Positions 1 through 12,200 of a DNA stretch of 44,718 nt are shown piece by piece. The stretch is from contig DYKN01000021.1 of NCBI GenBank assembly GCA_020722575.1, positions 1 to 44,718 of the forward strand, written 5' to 3'. Position numbers and translations under genes: made by a program. The notes below the pieces were generated by a model that had not been told where the DNA came from, did no database searches, and worked only from the letters and a program-made list of their open reading frames with translations. Source of the DNA: Rikenella microfusus. Lineage in GTDB: Bacteria; Bacteroidota; Bacteroidia; Bacteroidales; VadinHA17. The first letter of the stretch is position 1; each line of letters starts with the position of its first letter.

Positions 1-748
1 TGTATGTATATCCTTGGATGAGGGCAAAGGGATAAAGAAAAACAGGACCCCATCCAAAGAAAGCCACATCATACAAGAAGGAAGTGAAGAAACATGCTTG
101 TGCAAGATTGGCTTCAGCCAAAGAGAAGTGGCGGGACATGAGTGCAAATATGAAGTTTATCCAGACAAGTTCATCCCAAAAACCACCGAGCTGGCAGGTC
201 CAGAATATGCGGGAGAGCGCTTCATTCTTTGGTCCCACCAATGGCCAGCTTGTGTGTAGGTCAGGTGTGAGGATGTGGAAATAGATATAGAAACAGATTA
301 CTATCAGAATGAATCCTGCAGGAAGCCAAAGCCACATTTTCCAGGACCATTTGCCGTTAAGCCAAGGATATCGCAAGGGAGTTTTGAGCCAGTACTTGGC
401 CAAGAGTGCTGGAACAATGAAAATACCACCAACCATGAATACTGTAAATTCGAGAAGTCGTTGGTCAGTGAAGTTCGAATCAACTGTGATGAGAAAGAGT
501 ATCAGGATGGGGATTGTAAAAAGGCAGAGTGTCTTGAGCCACAGTATGTCCTTTGCGTTCCACGCAAAAAAGAATGATGCACCCAAGCAAATCCAACCAA
601 TGATGTGGAAGTAGGGCCAACCAACGCGGTCAGGTTTTAAGGCAACAATGAAAATAACTGCAAGGCAAATGAGCCAGAGGGAAGCTCGTTTGGAGGGAGA
701 GACTGGAGCTAGTCTTATTTCTGCAGGAAGAGCTTGTATGTGGGTCAT
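1..748 (-). CDS. Polytopic membrane protein, unknown, 3' end off window
   Basis: An open minus-strand frame starts at ATG 748-746 and stays open for 249 codons to the window edge, so the C terminus is missing. It encodes several hydrophobic segments (about residues 22-37, 45-62, 75-90, 101-117, 140-160 and 215-245). Residues 189-210 (GFWDELVWINFIFALMSRHF) and the following helix with GWGPVF loosely recall the Glu/His-bearing helices of CPBP-type intramembrane proteins, but the usual EExxxR motif is absent, so I leave the function open. The start has only a weak ribosome site. Its ATG overlaps the TGA of an upstream open frame (ATGA). The first ~33 codons and 103 upstream bases recur almost identically at 30323-30523. 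Base use is that of the chromosomal flanks, not the AT-rich block next to it. Confidence 0.75.
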   Translation of the reverse strand, partial: MTHIQALPAEIRLAPVSPSKRASLWLICLAVIFIVALKPDRVGWPYFHIIGWICLGASFFFAWNAKDILWLKTLCLFTIPILILFLITVDSNFTDQRLLEFTVFMVGGIFIVPALLAKYWLKTPLRYPWLNGKWSWKMWLWLPAGFILIVICFYIYFHILTPDLHTSWPLVGPKNEALSRIFWTCQLGGFWDELVWINFIFALMSRHFSLAEANLAQACFFTSFLYDVAFFGWGPVFLYPFALIQGYTY

Positions 749-851
749 ACGTTATTTTCCGAATTGACATCTATCATCGTTTTTTTTGCTCCGACGGTTG
801 TGACTAACATGTTTGGCGTATTGGATTTTTCGACATGGTCAAGGTTAGTGA
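537..851. repeat. Left copy of 315-bp direct repeat flanking the AT-rich island
   Basis: This stretch aligns without gaps to 30209-30523 (constant offset 29672). By direct comparison, 651-851 differs at only 2 of 201 positions, whereas 541-650 differs at about 23 of 110. Identity stops abruptly at 851, where the sequence becomes AT-rich. The repeat covers the 5' coding part and upstream region of the membrane-protein gene at 1-748. A further 18-bp match (347-364 with 30196-30213) lies beyond a 177-bp segment missing from the right copy. Confidence 0.9.
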
Positions 852-1103
852 TCTCTTTTCTCCCTCTTCAGCTATTTTCATCCGTGGAAAAACAAAATTT
901 AAAATTTTTTCCCTATATAATATCCGGATGAATTACATGTTGTTAAGATAACGAATGATTTTCAGGCTGTCAAGAATGGAAAAGATTGAAGAATCACTAT
1001 ATTATGTGTACAAAATTTGCACCAGTTAGATTCAATGTGCAATGCACTTATTGGCGCACATTCAGTGAGAAATAAATGGAAAATTTTTACATTGATATTT
1101 AAT
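852..1103. other. AT-rich intergenic region at left island edge
   Basis: No convincing gene is seen here. The sequence changes from chromosomal to AT-rich at 852. An imperfect palindrome lies at 1034-1062: arms AATGTGC (1034-1040) and GCACATT (1056-1062) around an inner GTGCAATGCAC. It could be a binding site or a hairpin, but nothing ties it to a function. Confidence 0.4.
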
Positions 1104-1132
1104 TTGACTTTGTTTTTTCAAAATAGTATTTT
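1104..1132 (+). promoter_or_regulatory. Predicted sigma-70-type promoter for the TPR/REC pair
   Basis: TTGACT (1104-1109), 17-base spacer, TATTTT (1127-1132), followed by ribosome site TAGGAG (1146-1151) eight bases before ATG 1160. The layout matches the other promoters seen in this window. The very AT-rich context makes the -10 choice uncertain. Confidence 0.5.
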
Positions 1133-1159
1133 ATAATTTTAATAATAGGAGTTTAGAAA

Positions 1160-2230
1160 ATGAAACAAAAGATATTTTTTATTTTTATTATCCTATTTTC
1201 TATTTTTTTTGTTATTAATATTGAGGCGAAAAAACATATTGATGCTGTCTATTTTGAAGAAGGTGTAAATAAATATTTAGAAGGCGACTTTGATGGGGCA
1301 ATTTCCGATTTTAAAAAAAGTCTGGACTACAACAGTGACAACTTGGATTCAAAAACAGCCTTACTAAAAATCTATATGGAACGAGGTCGTTACTACTATA
1401 ACAATAGGGATTATCAAAAAGCCTTAAAAGATTTTAATGAAGCCAACACGATTTCTCCGGACAATCAGACAATTGTCGATTTAATCAAAAATAGCAAACA
1501 AAAATTATTAGACAACGAAGAACACATTGTACAAGAAGTTTCTCCTAATGATATCGAAAAAATAAAACAGGCTATTGGACTTGACGACAGCATGCAATCT
1601 TTTATGAAGTCTTTAAAAGAATTTCAAGCTCGTGATGAAAATTTGTTAAAAGCATTGGAAGAACAAAAAAGTGGCGTTTTAGAACTTAAAAAATTAATTT
1701 TTTTTGTCATTGTCGGTGGGATTGTAGCTTTCTTTTTGTTTATTATCATTGTTGTTTTTTTTATCAAAAAAGTTCCTCAAAGCAGTTCAATAGATGATAA
1801 GAAACTAGATGACATTTTAAATAAAATGAAGCAAGGGGATGGTGTTGATTTTTCTGAAAAAGATTGGACTGGGGTCAAATTTAAAAAAGATATTTCTATC
1901 AACACTTTAAAACAAGCTTTGAATTCTAACAATTTTAATAGAAGAGTAGAAGCTTTTAATTTGATTTTTCTTTATGATAAAGAAATGGCTTTTAATTTAA
2001 TTCGAGAAAAACTGGAAAAAGGCACAAATTCAGACAAGGCAGTGATGTATGCTGTCCTAGGTAAAGTACAGACAATTCAAGCTCTTTTACTTTTATTGGA
2101 ATTCTCTTCTGATGCATATTTAAAAGGACACTTGAAACATTCTATAAAAAATGCTTTAAAGCAATATTTAAATTTGAAATTTTTAACACAAAAACATAAA
2201 GATGTCATTAACAGGATTATAAATCAATAA
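1160..2230 (+). CDS. TPR protein with internal membrane segment
   Basis: The 356-aa product starts with a hydrophobic N terminus (residues 4-22, IEA|K cleavage or an uncleaved anchor). TPR-like helices with alternating small and aromatic residues follow at about 28-115, then a charged, coiled-coil-like stretch at 145-178. A strong transmembrane helix lies at 179-202, followed by a lysine-rich flank and a helical C-terminal domain (about 235-356) with HEAT-like spacing. The likely topology is TPRs outside and the C-terminal domain in the cytoplasm. The TAGGAG site and promoter support the start. The next gene begins 11 bases after the stop, so the two probably form an operon in which this protein links an envelope signal to the REC-HATPase protein. 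That role is inference; no enzyme motif is visible. Confidence 0.8.
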   Translation: MKQKIFFIFIILFSIFFVINIEAKKHIDAVYFEEGVNKYLEGDFDGAISDFKKSLDYNSDNLDSKTALLKIYMERGRYYYNNRDYQKALKDFNEANTISPDNQTIVDLIKNSKQKLLDNEEHIVQEVSPNDIEKIKQAIGLDDSMQSFMKSLKEFQARDENLLKALEEQKSGVLELKKLIFFVIVGGIVAFFLFIIIVVFFIKKVPQSSSIDDKKLDDILNKMKQGDGVDFSEKDWTGVKFKKDISINTLKQALNSNNFNRRVEAFNLIFLYDKEMAFNLIREKLEKGTNSDKAVMYAVLGKVQTIQALLLLLEFSSDAYLKGHLKHSIKNALKQYLNLKFLTQKHKDVINRIINQ

Positions 2231-2241
2231 GGGGAGAAACA

Positions 2242-3048
2242 ATGAGTGATAAGAAAAAAATATTAATATTGGATGATTACAAAAATATCAGAGATTTGGT
2301 AAAAGAGTTCTTATCTGGTGATGAATATGAAGTATTGGAAGGTAAAAACGGAAAAGAAGGTCTTGACATTTTGAAAAAAAATTCAGATTTAGATGTTATC
2401 CTGTTAGATCTCAATATGCCTGAAATGAATGGTTTTGAATTTTTAGATCATAGAAAAGAAATTAATCCTGATGTCCCTGTTGTTGTCATGTCTGCCTACG
2501 ATCAGAGCGAACCGGCTTTTAAAGCTATTGAAAAAGGGGCTTTTACTTTTTCACCAAAGCCAATTGATTTCCAGGATTTACAAAAGGTTATTCTCAAAGC
2601 TTTAGATTTTAGAAAATTGCAATTCGCAAAATCTACTTTGCTTAGTTTTATGAATCAAGAAACTTTTTTTGAATTGCCTTCTTCTCCTGAAATTCTCAAT
2701 GGTACTACAGCTATGCTCAAATCTCAGCTTCAATTTTTTAAATTACAACCTGAAAATGTTGAAATGATTTATAGTGCTTTTTATAATGCCCTAAACAATG
2801 CTTATGAACATGGTAATAAGAAAGATACGACGAAAAAAATATTTGTTAAAATTTTATTCACTAGGGGCGACATTACTATTCATGTAAAAGATGAAGGTCA
2901 AGGATTTGATTACAGTCAATATTTAAATTCTGACACAGATATGATTACAAAAAGCAAAGGTATGCTTTTAATAAACTTCTCTATGGATGAAGTCAAATTT
3001 AATGATTCAGGCAATGAAATCATTATGCACAAAAAATTGATGGCGTAA
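2242..3048 (+). CDS. Response-regulator receiver with C-terminal RsbW-like HATPase domain
   Basis: The 268-aa protein has an N-terminal receiver domain (residues 5-121): acidic pair D11/D12, phospho-acceptor D56 in LLDLNMP, S84 in VVMSAY and K106 in SPKP. A C-terminal GHKL ATPase domain of the anti-sigma/serine-kinase type follows (about 140-268), with an N-box NALNNAYEHGN (182-192) and a G1-type DEGQGF (217-222). There is no histidine-kinase dimerisation domain, so it is not a classical sensor kinase. Families of this build control partner-switching proteins such as anti-sigma antagonists; no such partner is visible in the window. It has ribosome site GGGGAG before ATG 2242 and is probably co-transcribed with the TPR protein. 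It converges on the giant operon. Confidence 0.85.
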   Translation: MSDKKKILILDDYKNIRDLVKEFLSGDEYEVLEGKNGKEGLDILKKNSDLDVILLDLNMPEMNGFEFLDHRKEINPDVPVVVMSAYDQSEPAFKAIEKGAFTFSPKPIDFQDLQKVILKALDFRKLQFAKSTLLSFMNQETFFELPSSPEILNGTTAMLKSQLQFFKLQPENVEMIYSAFYNALNNAYEHGNKKDTTKKIFVKILFTRGDITIHVKDEGQGFDYSQYLNSDTDMITKSKGMLLINFSMDEVKFNDSGNEIIMHKKLMA

Positions 3049-3238
3049 CATTTGGGGGTCCCTGTCTCTAATTTAATGCTTTGGAATGATAAATATCTTG
3101 GACCGGAATACACACTAACTGTTCACAAAATATTCCCTGGATATGATTAGGATAAGCTGATTGAAAGGTTATTGCCATTATCTGAGAATACAACCGCAAA
3201 AGTCATATCAGTTAATGCAACATAGTTTGGTACAAGTT
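3049..3238. other. Convergent intergenic region with possible coding remnant
   Basis: This lies between the converging REC-HATPase gene and the last giant gene. No clear rho-independent terminator is seen for either. In the frame of the REC-HATPase gene, directly after its TAA, the sequence reads on for 34 codons to a TAG, then 24 more to another TAG. The first stretch contains LMLWNDKYLGPEY and the second DKLIERLLPLSENTTAKV. It could be a decayed gene end or chance; I recognise no family. Confidence 0.3.
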
Positions 3239-6200
3239 CTATTTTATAATGATTTTGTTGATAATCTTATTCTTGTTGAATTTCAAAATATAAAAATACA
3301 CTCCTCGTTCCATTATCTTACCAATCTCATTCCTACCATCCCAAATGACCCGATGTAACCCTGAGTTATAATTTTGATTATCTATTACTGTTTTTATTTT
3401 TCTACCATAACTATCGTAAACAACAAGATTCACGGATCCAGAATCAACCAAAGAAAAGATGATTGTCAAACTATCTCCTGATTCTAAAACAGTTGGAAAA
3501 GCATGAGAATCAAATTCGGAGGCTTCTAAATTATATCTCAACAATTTAACAGTTGGAATAGTATAAGTAAATTCATTAGGAACTGTAATATGATTTGAAT
3601 AAGTTAAATAGCCATTTTTTAAAATTTTCAATTTATACGAACCAGGCAAAGAATCAAAGTCAAAAGAACCAACAGCATCTGTTGTCAGCTTATTCAAAAT
3701 ATGATTGGACATATCAGAAACTTCAACGATTACTTCAGCCAGTCTGCTAGAATTATATTCAGCCAGCACTGTACCAGAAACAGAGACAGGGACTCGAGTC
3801 GTAATCATCCCACTGACATCTTTTTTATTAGTGTTTTTTGAAGAATAAGCATAAAATTTTAGTTTATTATAATTTGTCATTGATGTAGTCTCATAGGCAA
3901 AAATCTTAATTGTGAAAATTTTATTGCTTCTCCCTGAAATAGACAAAGGCATTTCATTAGTTAAGGACATTGTCACATCAATTCCGTCAGGATTATAAAT
4001 CTCAAATCTCCAACTTCCTGGTTGTTGACTGATATTTGTACGTCTCAAATAAATAATATCGTTATAATAATCATCATTTTCCAATTTTAAGAAATATATT
4101 GATGCGGGTCCAACTAAGGCTCGACCTCGTGATACTTTTTGATCAATTGTGTTATTTGACAAATCTAAAATTGATCCATATATATCTGACCCGTCAGGAG
4201 ATGACGGCATAGTAGTACTGCTAATTACAATATCAGGCTGAGGAGCCCGTAAAATGTATCCAAAATCTGTCATATCCTTTTTAAGTTTACCTTGTGAGTA
4301 TAACTTTAAATAAAAATGGTTAGTAAAACCAATAGGATTTGTAGTAGAAGACAATACTCCTAAACGAATTTGCATCGTAACAGCTGAATGTGAAGGCATA
4401 ACTAAAGATAGTCCATTTGTGATAATAGATGTGGCTACATCAATCGAACTATTATTAGATTGTATTGTAATTTCCCAATTTGAATCTTCATCTAAAAATC
4501 CTTTTAATAGCATAGATTCAGATGTATCTTTTCGATTTTCCAATATGATGTAATTTGTATAATAATGATTTGTTTCAACAAAAATATTTGTTACCTGAAT
4601 GGTAACAGCATCTTGTTCAACTTCAGACCAAGAGCCATCAAGACGCGTAATATTAGGCATGCCTTTATCTGTTGCAATAGAAATCAAATTCAACAAATCT
4701 TTTTTTACACCAGATCGGGAAATCAGCCAAACTTGATTTGTAAATTTGTCATTCAATTGAACAATATTGCTGTCTTCCAAATGAGTTATTACACGCATGG
4801 TCCAAATGGTATGTGTTGCAATTGTCAGATAACGCAAGTTTGTTACCTCATTACAATTAATCCATGAACCATTTGTTTTTAACCCATAAGAGAATGTCCA
4901 AAAATTGGAAGAAGCCATAGCTTTTAATGTATAGCGTTCATTAGAGCGACCTATTACATTAGTAAAATCATTTTGCATCAAAATATAATTAGTGATAATA
5001 TCTCCCTTCTCAAGAGAAAATGAATACAATTGGGTTATATCAGGAAAATATTCATTGTCAAAATGATTAGTCGTCATCAAATCAGGTCTTCCTCTATCTG
5101 TGACTTTAACAGTAAATTCCATTCTGTCATATTGATCATGACCTAAAGAATATAAAGTATTATACAATATTACAGCATTTGTAATGGTACTGTTTGTAGG
5201 CAAAGAAACCTTAATTCGCATAAAATTGGTAATTTGAGGATTATTTCCAAACAAAAATCCATTTCCTGAAAAATTAGTTACAAAAACTGAAACATCACTC
5301 AATGAGCCACTATTCGTTTTAAACAAATATTGAATGGAATATTCATTAGTAAGATGTGTAGACTTATAACGCAAATCAGTTGATTTATCTGTTCTATCAT
5401 TCCTTAGCATAAAATCAAATGAATTAGAATAACCACGCTCTATTGGAAAAGAAATTTTTTGTGATACAGGTACTTTTTCTCGAATAGAACAAGTACCATC
5501 CGATTTGACAATATTTGGCAAATTATTATCTACAGCAATAAACTTAAATAACCCTAAATCATATTTTTTTCTTCCTTGTGAAAACAATTTCACATAGTTG
5601 CTAAGAATTATAGTGCCATCAATCGCATAGGCAGAATTTGTTTTAAGTGAAATTTTCATTTGTAAGGTTTTTTGGGTATTAGGAGATAATCTTAGACTTC
5701 TCCCTGAACCATTTGTAAGAGAATCAGTAATATCAACATACCCAGAATTAGTAAAAATCGCATATTGGATTGAAAAGTCCGGATAACTGTTAGCGTTCCA
5801 GGATGTTAATAATAAGTTTTCCATAAAATTGTTTCTACTGTTCTTGACATAAAAATCAAAAGCTATTTTTTCCCCTTTCTCCACAAAAACATTAGTCCAT
5901 TGATTCCCAGCTAAAACATTTGTTACATTCGCATTAGTCCATTTACTACTGTAAGAAATATTAGGCTGGCCATCGTCTGCCAGAACAGCAGTGATACGAC
6001 AAGCATCTTCATGTTCAACATTTTTATCCAAAGTAGAAAATCGTAATCGTGTGGCAAATATTGTATCTAAAGGATAAATAGTATTATCTAAATATAGGAT
6101 TGTTTTTAGATAAGTATTGGTTTTTTTTGACAAGTTGACAAAACAGCCTGTATTTGTCACAAAAAATGTGACATTGGAAGACCACCCATTATTGGTTAAA

Positions 6201-9200
6201 TAATAATATTTATGAAATCCACTATTAAATTGATAATCTTTTTCATATAATAAATAGGTAAAAGCCTTATTTGTATTATCATTTTCAAGGCGAGTTAATA
6301 ATATGTTCGAGATACCAGATTCAATAGGAATATTTGTAAGTTGTGTAAAATCATCTCCATAACCTTGCCACTTTGAACTTGACATGGCTATATCAGGATG
6401 TCCTGTATTTGTAATAAAGAAATGAATTTTTGCTTCATCTTTGACTAATCGTGCTTCAGATTGTAGATCAAACACAACACTATAATCAGGTGTACCAAAA
6501 TTCAAATATTCAGAATCTAACTTAGATACAAGACGCATAGTTCGTGAACTGTTAGGAGAAAGAGTTTGTGTAAAGCCAGTAACAGAATCCCATGCACCAC
6601 TTTTCCAAATCTCAACAGATGTGGTAAAGGAGGAAGCATCACCGCCTGAAATCGCACGATAAAAATTCAAATTTTCAGCAACAGCATCAGCACGGTCATT
6701 TCGAATTAGAAAAGGGAAAACAATTTGTTCGCCTTTTTCAATGGTCAAAGTCCTATTTTGGAGGGAATTATTTTCAGTGATATTTGTCCAATCAACAAGA
6801 TTTGTCTGTACAATATTAGGTTTCCCTAAATCAACCACATTATAAATCAATCTCACTTTATCCTTTTTAGTTTGACCAAGACTTAAAAGTTCAAAAGTTA
6901 ACGTTTTTTGTACTCCAAGGACATGTGTACTGTTTTTATTTAGAAGACTGACAATTTTTAGCAATTTATTTGTATTACTTAGTATGGACAAATGCATGTA
7001 CTGATTTGAAGATGCGGTTGTGACATCCTGTTCTACAATTCCATTGGTCATGGTATATAATTTAAAGGAAAAGTCACCAATAGCATCTTGTGTAAATTTA
7101 AAATTATAAATTTCATTTTTATTTGTACTGTTTCCTAAAGACAAATAAGTAATATTTGTAATCCCTTTTTCTATATCAAGGGTATGACGCTGGCTTGAAG
7201 GAGAATCTTCATAGACCTTGTACCAAGATTGATTCGTCAAATAAATATCCGGTCTTGATTTATCAACTACAGAAAAGATAAATTTTGTTTTATCAGATTT
7301 TTTACCACGTTGCGATATAAAATTAAATTTAATATTAGCATCACTATTACCTACAGCAAGACCGCTATTTGATTTTAAAGTAATAGATAGCTGCATCGTG
7401 GCTCGACTTACAGAAGACAAATTAGTCAAAGTGCAGTTAGAACTTACAATGATAGGCACACCACCAACCAATCTATAATTTGTAATGTTGAAATCATTGC
7501 AATTTTCTAAAAATCTCTCGAACTCCATGGTTTCTGATTGATCTGTACGATCATTTTCAAGATAATAAGGGAAATGTATAGTTTCAGCCTTTTCAATCAA
7601 AATGGTTTTTACTTCCTCATAATAAGTGGAAGCATATTCATTTGTCCATTGCCCATTTAAGGTGATATCTGGAATTCCTTTATCAGTAGCAGAGACAACT
7701 AGTTTAATATTATCATGATAATAGTCATCTTTTGTAGCCAATTGAATACGAACTTCCGAAGATTGGCCTAATGCAAAAGCATTCGTTTTAAGAGAAATAA
7801 TAGTAAGGAGTTTGACATTTGTTCCTGCAGGAATATCAATATTTTCTCCCACACTTTTAACTGATGAAGAAATATCATTTGTACTATCATTAGTCACTAC
7901 GAAATAAGAAACATTATAAAGCGAAGAATGATTTCCAGAATCAATATCTTTTAATTTATAAGTAAAAGCCTTATTTGTATTATCATTTTCTAATTTTAAT
8001 AAGACTTTGTTTGTCTCCCATTCTTCTAAAGAGAAATTACTGATTTGTGAAGATTCCCCAATAGGACCTTCCCAAGAATTAGATAGATTATCAATATCAG
8101 GATTTCCTGTATTAACAATGTTCATAACAACCTTGGCTTTATCAGAAACCAAGCGAGCACCGGAATCCATGATTAAATGATATTCAACAGGTTGTTCTCC
8201 TAATTCATAGGAAGATAATGCATCAAGAGAGATTGCCATACGCATTGTAATGCTACTGGTTTGACTAAAAGTATTAGTAAATCCATTAGCACTTTCAATA
8301 ATAGAAGATATATTGCTCCAACTGCCTGAATGTAAAACTTCATAGACCACATTAAAATTATGGTAATCATCACCTGCCGTTTCTGCAGTTAATTTCAAAT
8401 TTTCAGCAAAATCCATCCTGTCATTTCTTACATAAAAATAGAAATATTCGGTATCCCCTTTGTTGATATTCAAATGTTTTTCCTGTTCTCCATAGACAGT
8501 GGTAATATTAGTCCAGTTTGAATAATTAGTTTGTATTATATTGGGCTTACCAAAGTCAGACACAAGATAATTAAATTTTACACTATCGTTGACAGAACCA
8601 CCAAGGGATTCTAAAATTGTTGTATTGTTTTGCACAAAGCCTAAATTATATCCGGAATTTGCATCAAGATAAGCCAATATTTTTAATATTTTATTTGAAT
8701 TAGAAGTAATTGTCACATGCAAGTTTTGGTTTGTAATAACAGAGGAAGACACATCAGCTCCATCTATTTCATATCTAAAAGAGAACCCACTGTAAATATC
8801 GGAAAAACCATATAATTTTTTCAGCACTTCAATCTCATTTTCAGCAGGTTTATGATTCCACAATTTTACAAAAATCTGGTTAGAATGCCCTTTTTCGATT
8901 GAAAGATTTGTAATTTGGAAAGAAGGAGAGGCTTCAATGATATTCGTCCAGGTATTATCAACAAGGGAAATATCTGGCATACCATTATCGACAACATGAT
9001 AAATCAGACGTGACTTATCATGAATTAATTGACCTTGAGATTTTAAATTAAAAATATAAGAGCAAGAATTATCCCCAAGGGATAAGGAAGAATTAGACGC
9101 TAAAGTATTAACAAACCCTAAAGTCTTAGAACTCACAGCACCTAAAGTCAAATTCAAACCAGTAGGGGAGGCAACTAAAGATGTTATATTTGTGAAGGCT

Positions 9201-12200
9201 CCACCAGAATAGGAATAAACCTGATAAGTATAACCAGAAAATCCACCTGTAATATGAAGATTCAAATTTTCTGCCTTATCCGGTCTGTCATTTTGTATAA
9301 AAAACGGGTAAATCTTTGTATCATTTTTTTCAATATCAATTGTCGTTGACTGAACCATATAGTTAGTTGTAATCAAGTTGTTCCATGCCAGATTGGTAGC
9401 TTGCACAATATCAGGTTTACCTTTATCAGTGACAGAAGTTATTACACGCACAGAATCAAGAGTGGTTTTCTCGAATGAATACAATTTCATATCAAATGCA
9501 AATCCCTGGTTCAAAGTATAAATAGAATTACTATCTAATGTTACTTGAGTCAAAAGTTTTTTGTTTGTATTCGCTCCAATAAAAAGGGTATAGCCTGACA
9601 AATTCGTTGCCAAAGCAGTAATATTATTTGTAACTGAGTTGGAAATCAGGGAATAATTGAGAGTAAAATCGTCACCTGAGATAGCCGTTCCGGAAAAAAT
9701 AAAATTATCATTTGTGTTCCGATCATTATTCAATTGAAACAAGAAATTCCTTGTTTCGCCTTTTTCAAAAACATAATTTGTAATTTGCGATATAATAACG
9801 TTTTCTCTTTGACTCCAACCACCAGATTCAGAAAGAATATTGGGTTGACTAAAATCTCCAATAGTGAAAACAAATCGTGATGTATCAGATATGAGATGCC
9901 CCTGGGAATAAACTCTTACCCAATTTGTAAGAGGACTATCACCTACTGCCCATTTTGGGTTATTTGTAAGAAAAGTGGAAACCATCAGTGTTGCAGTTGA
10001 AACAGCAGGCAAAGTAACAGTAAAATTCCCACTGATAACGTCATCTGTTATATTCGTCCAGCCAGAAGCCGTCTTTAAAAAATAATCATGTTTAAAATAT
10101 TGGGCATCATTTTTTTGTACATGAAGATTTAATTTTTCAGGCTGATCTGTTCGATCATTCTGAATATAGAAATTATAGGAGCGATTAAAATTCACTTCTG
10201 AATATAAATTTGTCGTTTGAATGCTATAATTTGTTGAATAAACACCATCCCAGGAACCAGAAGAATGCACAATATCTGGATGACCCCGATCAGTGACAGA
10301 CAAAACAAAAGCACAAGAATCAAATACATTTAATTCTTGGGAATACAGCCGTAAATTTATAGACTTATTAGAAGAGAAAGAATACGTTGAATTTGATTTT
10401 AAAGTCATTTTCAAAAAGACCAAGCAGTTTGATTGGGAACCGACATGGTTTGTGTAATAGTTACTAACAACATCCGGATAAACAGAATTGGTAATAGAAT
10501 TCGTGATAGCAAAATAATCTACAAAAAAATCATCCATCCAACCACCAGCAGAAGATTTTAAATGCAAAGATTCACCTTCTGATTTATCATTTTCTAATTT
10601 CAAGAAGACAAGATTTGTATAACCTTTTTCTAAAAAGACGGTTTGTTTTTGGATAGACGGAGTTGTTTCTTTGACATCATCCCAATATTGGGTTGACAAG
10701 GTTAAATTTGTCATAATAATATCTGGATTTCCTAAATCAGCCACCTTTAACCAAAATTTTGCATAATCACTATTCTGCTGCCCCTGTGATTGTGCATAAA
10801 TAACAAAATCTTCCAAATCTCCGAAATTATAACCACTATTAACATTAAGATGCACATCTAATTTCATCGTAATACAAGAATTATTGCCTACGACCACTTT
10901 AAATTGGTTCCCTATCGCTGTAGCCCTATCAGTAACATTTGACCAACTCCCATTATTCCACCATAAGTATTGTGCAGTGAAATCGCCAGTATCGCCATCT
11001 CCATGAATACGAAGCAATTCAGAGGAAGAATTTTTATTATTATAGACTAAAAAAGGGAATTCCACGCTGTGACCTATTTCTATAAGATTGGTTTTTTGTT
11101 GCTGATTTATAGAGGCTAAATTTTTTTCATAAAAATTCGTCCATTGCAAGTTTGTCAAAGATAAATCTGGCTTTCCAAAGTCAGATATAATGGAGACAAA
11201 AGAACCTCGATCTATCAGATTCCCATCTTTAGGTTCTACCTGAACCCATTCAACAAAAGTTTCACCATTAGAATAAGCAGATTCTGTTGCAACAGTCATG
11301 ACACATCGCATTGTAAGAGTGGTTTGGGGAGACATGATTTTAAAATACCCAGATGAAGAACCTACTGAGGCAGTGACATCATTTGTTCCACCAGAACGAT
11401 CATAATATTTTAAATTCCAATCATTTGTCGATTTTTTCCCTTTTATGTAAAAATTGCCAATATTAATAGGACTGTTATTTTCAATAAAAAAATCAAAACT
11501 ATGTCCACTGGCTTTATCCATGACATTTGTAATTATTTGCACATAATTGTTGGAACTTTCATAAATATTATTCCAGGAAGAAGAGACAATCAAATCTGGT
11601 CTTGCAATACCATAAGTCGTAATCATATAAATTTTATCTATGTATCCTGTGACCAAACTAGAAGCTAATAAATTCACTGAGCTATAATAACCTTCTTTGA
11701 TATTGGTATTCGTAACACAAACACCAACTTTAAAAATCAAATTAGTGATACCAGAGGCATTATTAACAATATGACCTGTAGATATTATTGAAGCCGTAAT
11801 ATTTGTCCATTTTGAAGGATCCTTATATTCTGGCGCAGCAATATTATTGCCAATATACTGAAAATAACGGACACGCCAATAATTTGTTCCATTATCTGAG
11901 CCAGAATCAGTATAATCAAAAGACTGAGCTGTTAATTTTAATGTATCAGACAATAGCCGATCATTTTGCAATTTTACAACATATAAATAATCGTTAGTAT
12001 TCCCTTGAATTACAACGTTAGTACTATAAGACCCCCCAGAAGTTTGTTCAGGAATATTCGTCCCATACAACCCATCTCCAAAAAAGGTGCTATCATTTGT
12101 TGTTTTTAAACATAAATCAGGTGGGAATACACGAGATGTATTAAACCTGATCACATCGATATCTTCGTTCGTATTAATTAATGAAACAGATTTTAATAAG

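Noticed and set aside
14..614. Several overlapping plus-strand reading frames of 66-101 codons
   Set aside because: They lie opposite a single long minus-strand membrane-protein frame that explains the region and has a duplicated N terminus.
734..931. 65-codon plus-strand frame across the repeat
   Set aside because: No ribosome site, it crosses the repeat/island junction, and the right copy does not keep its downstream part.
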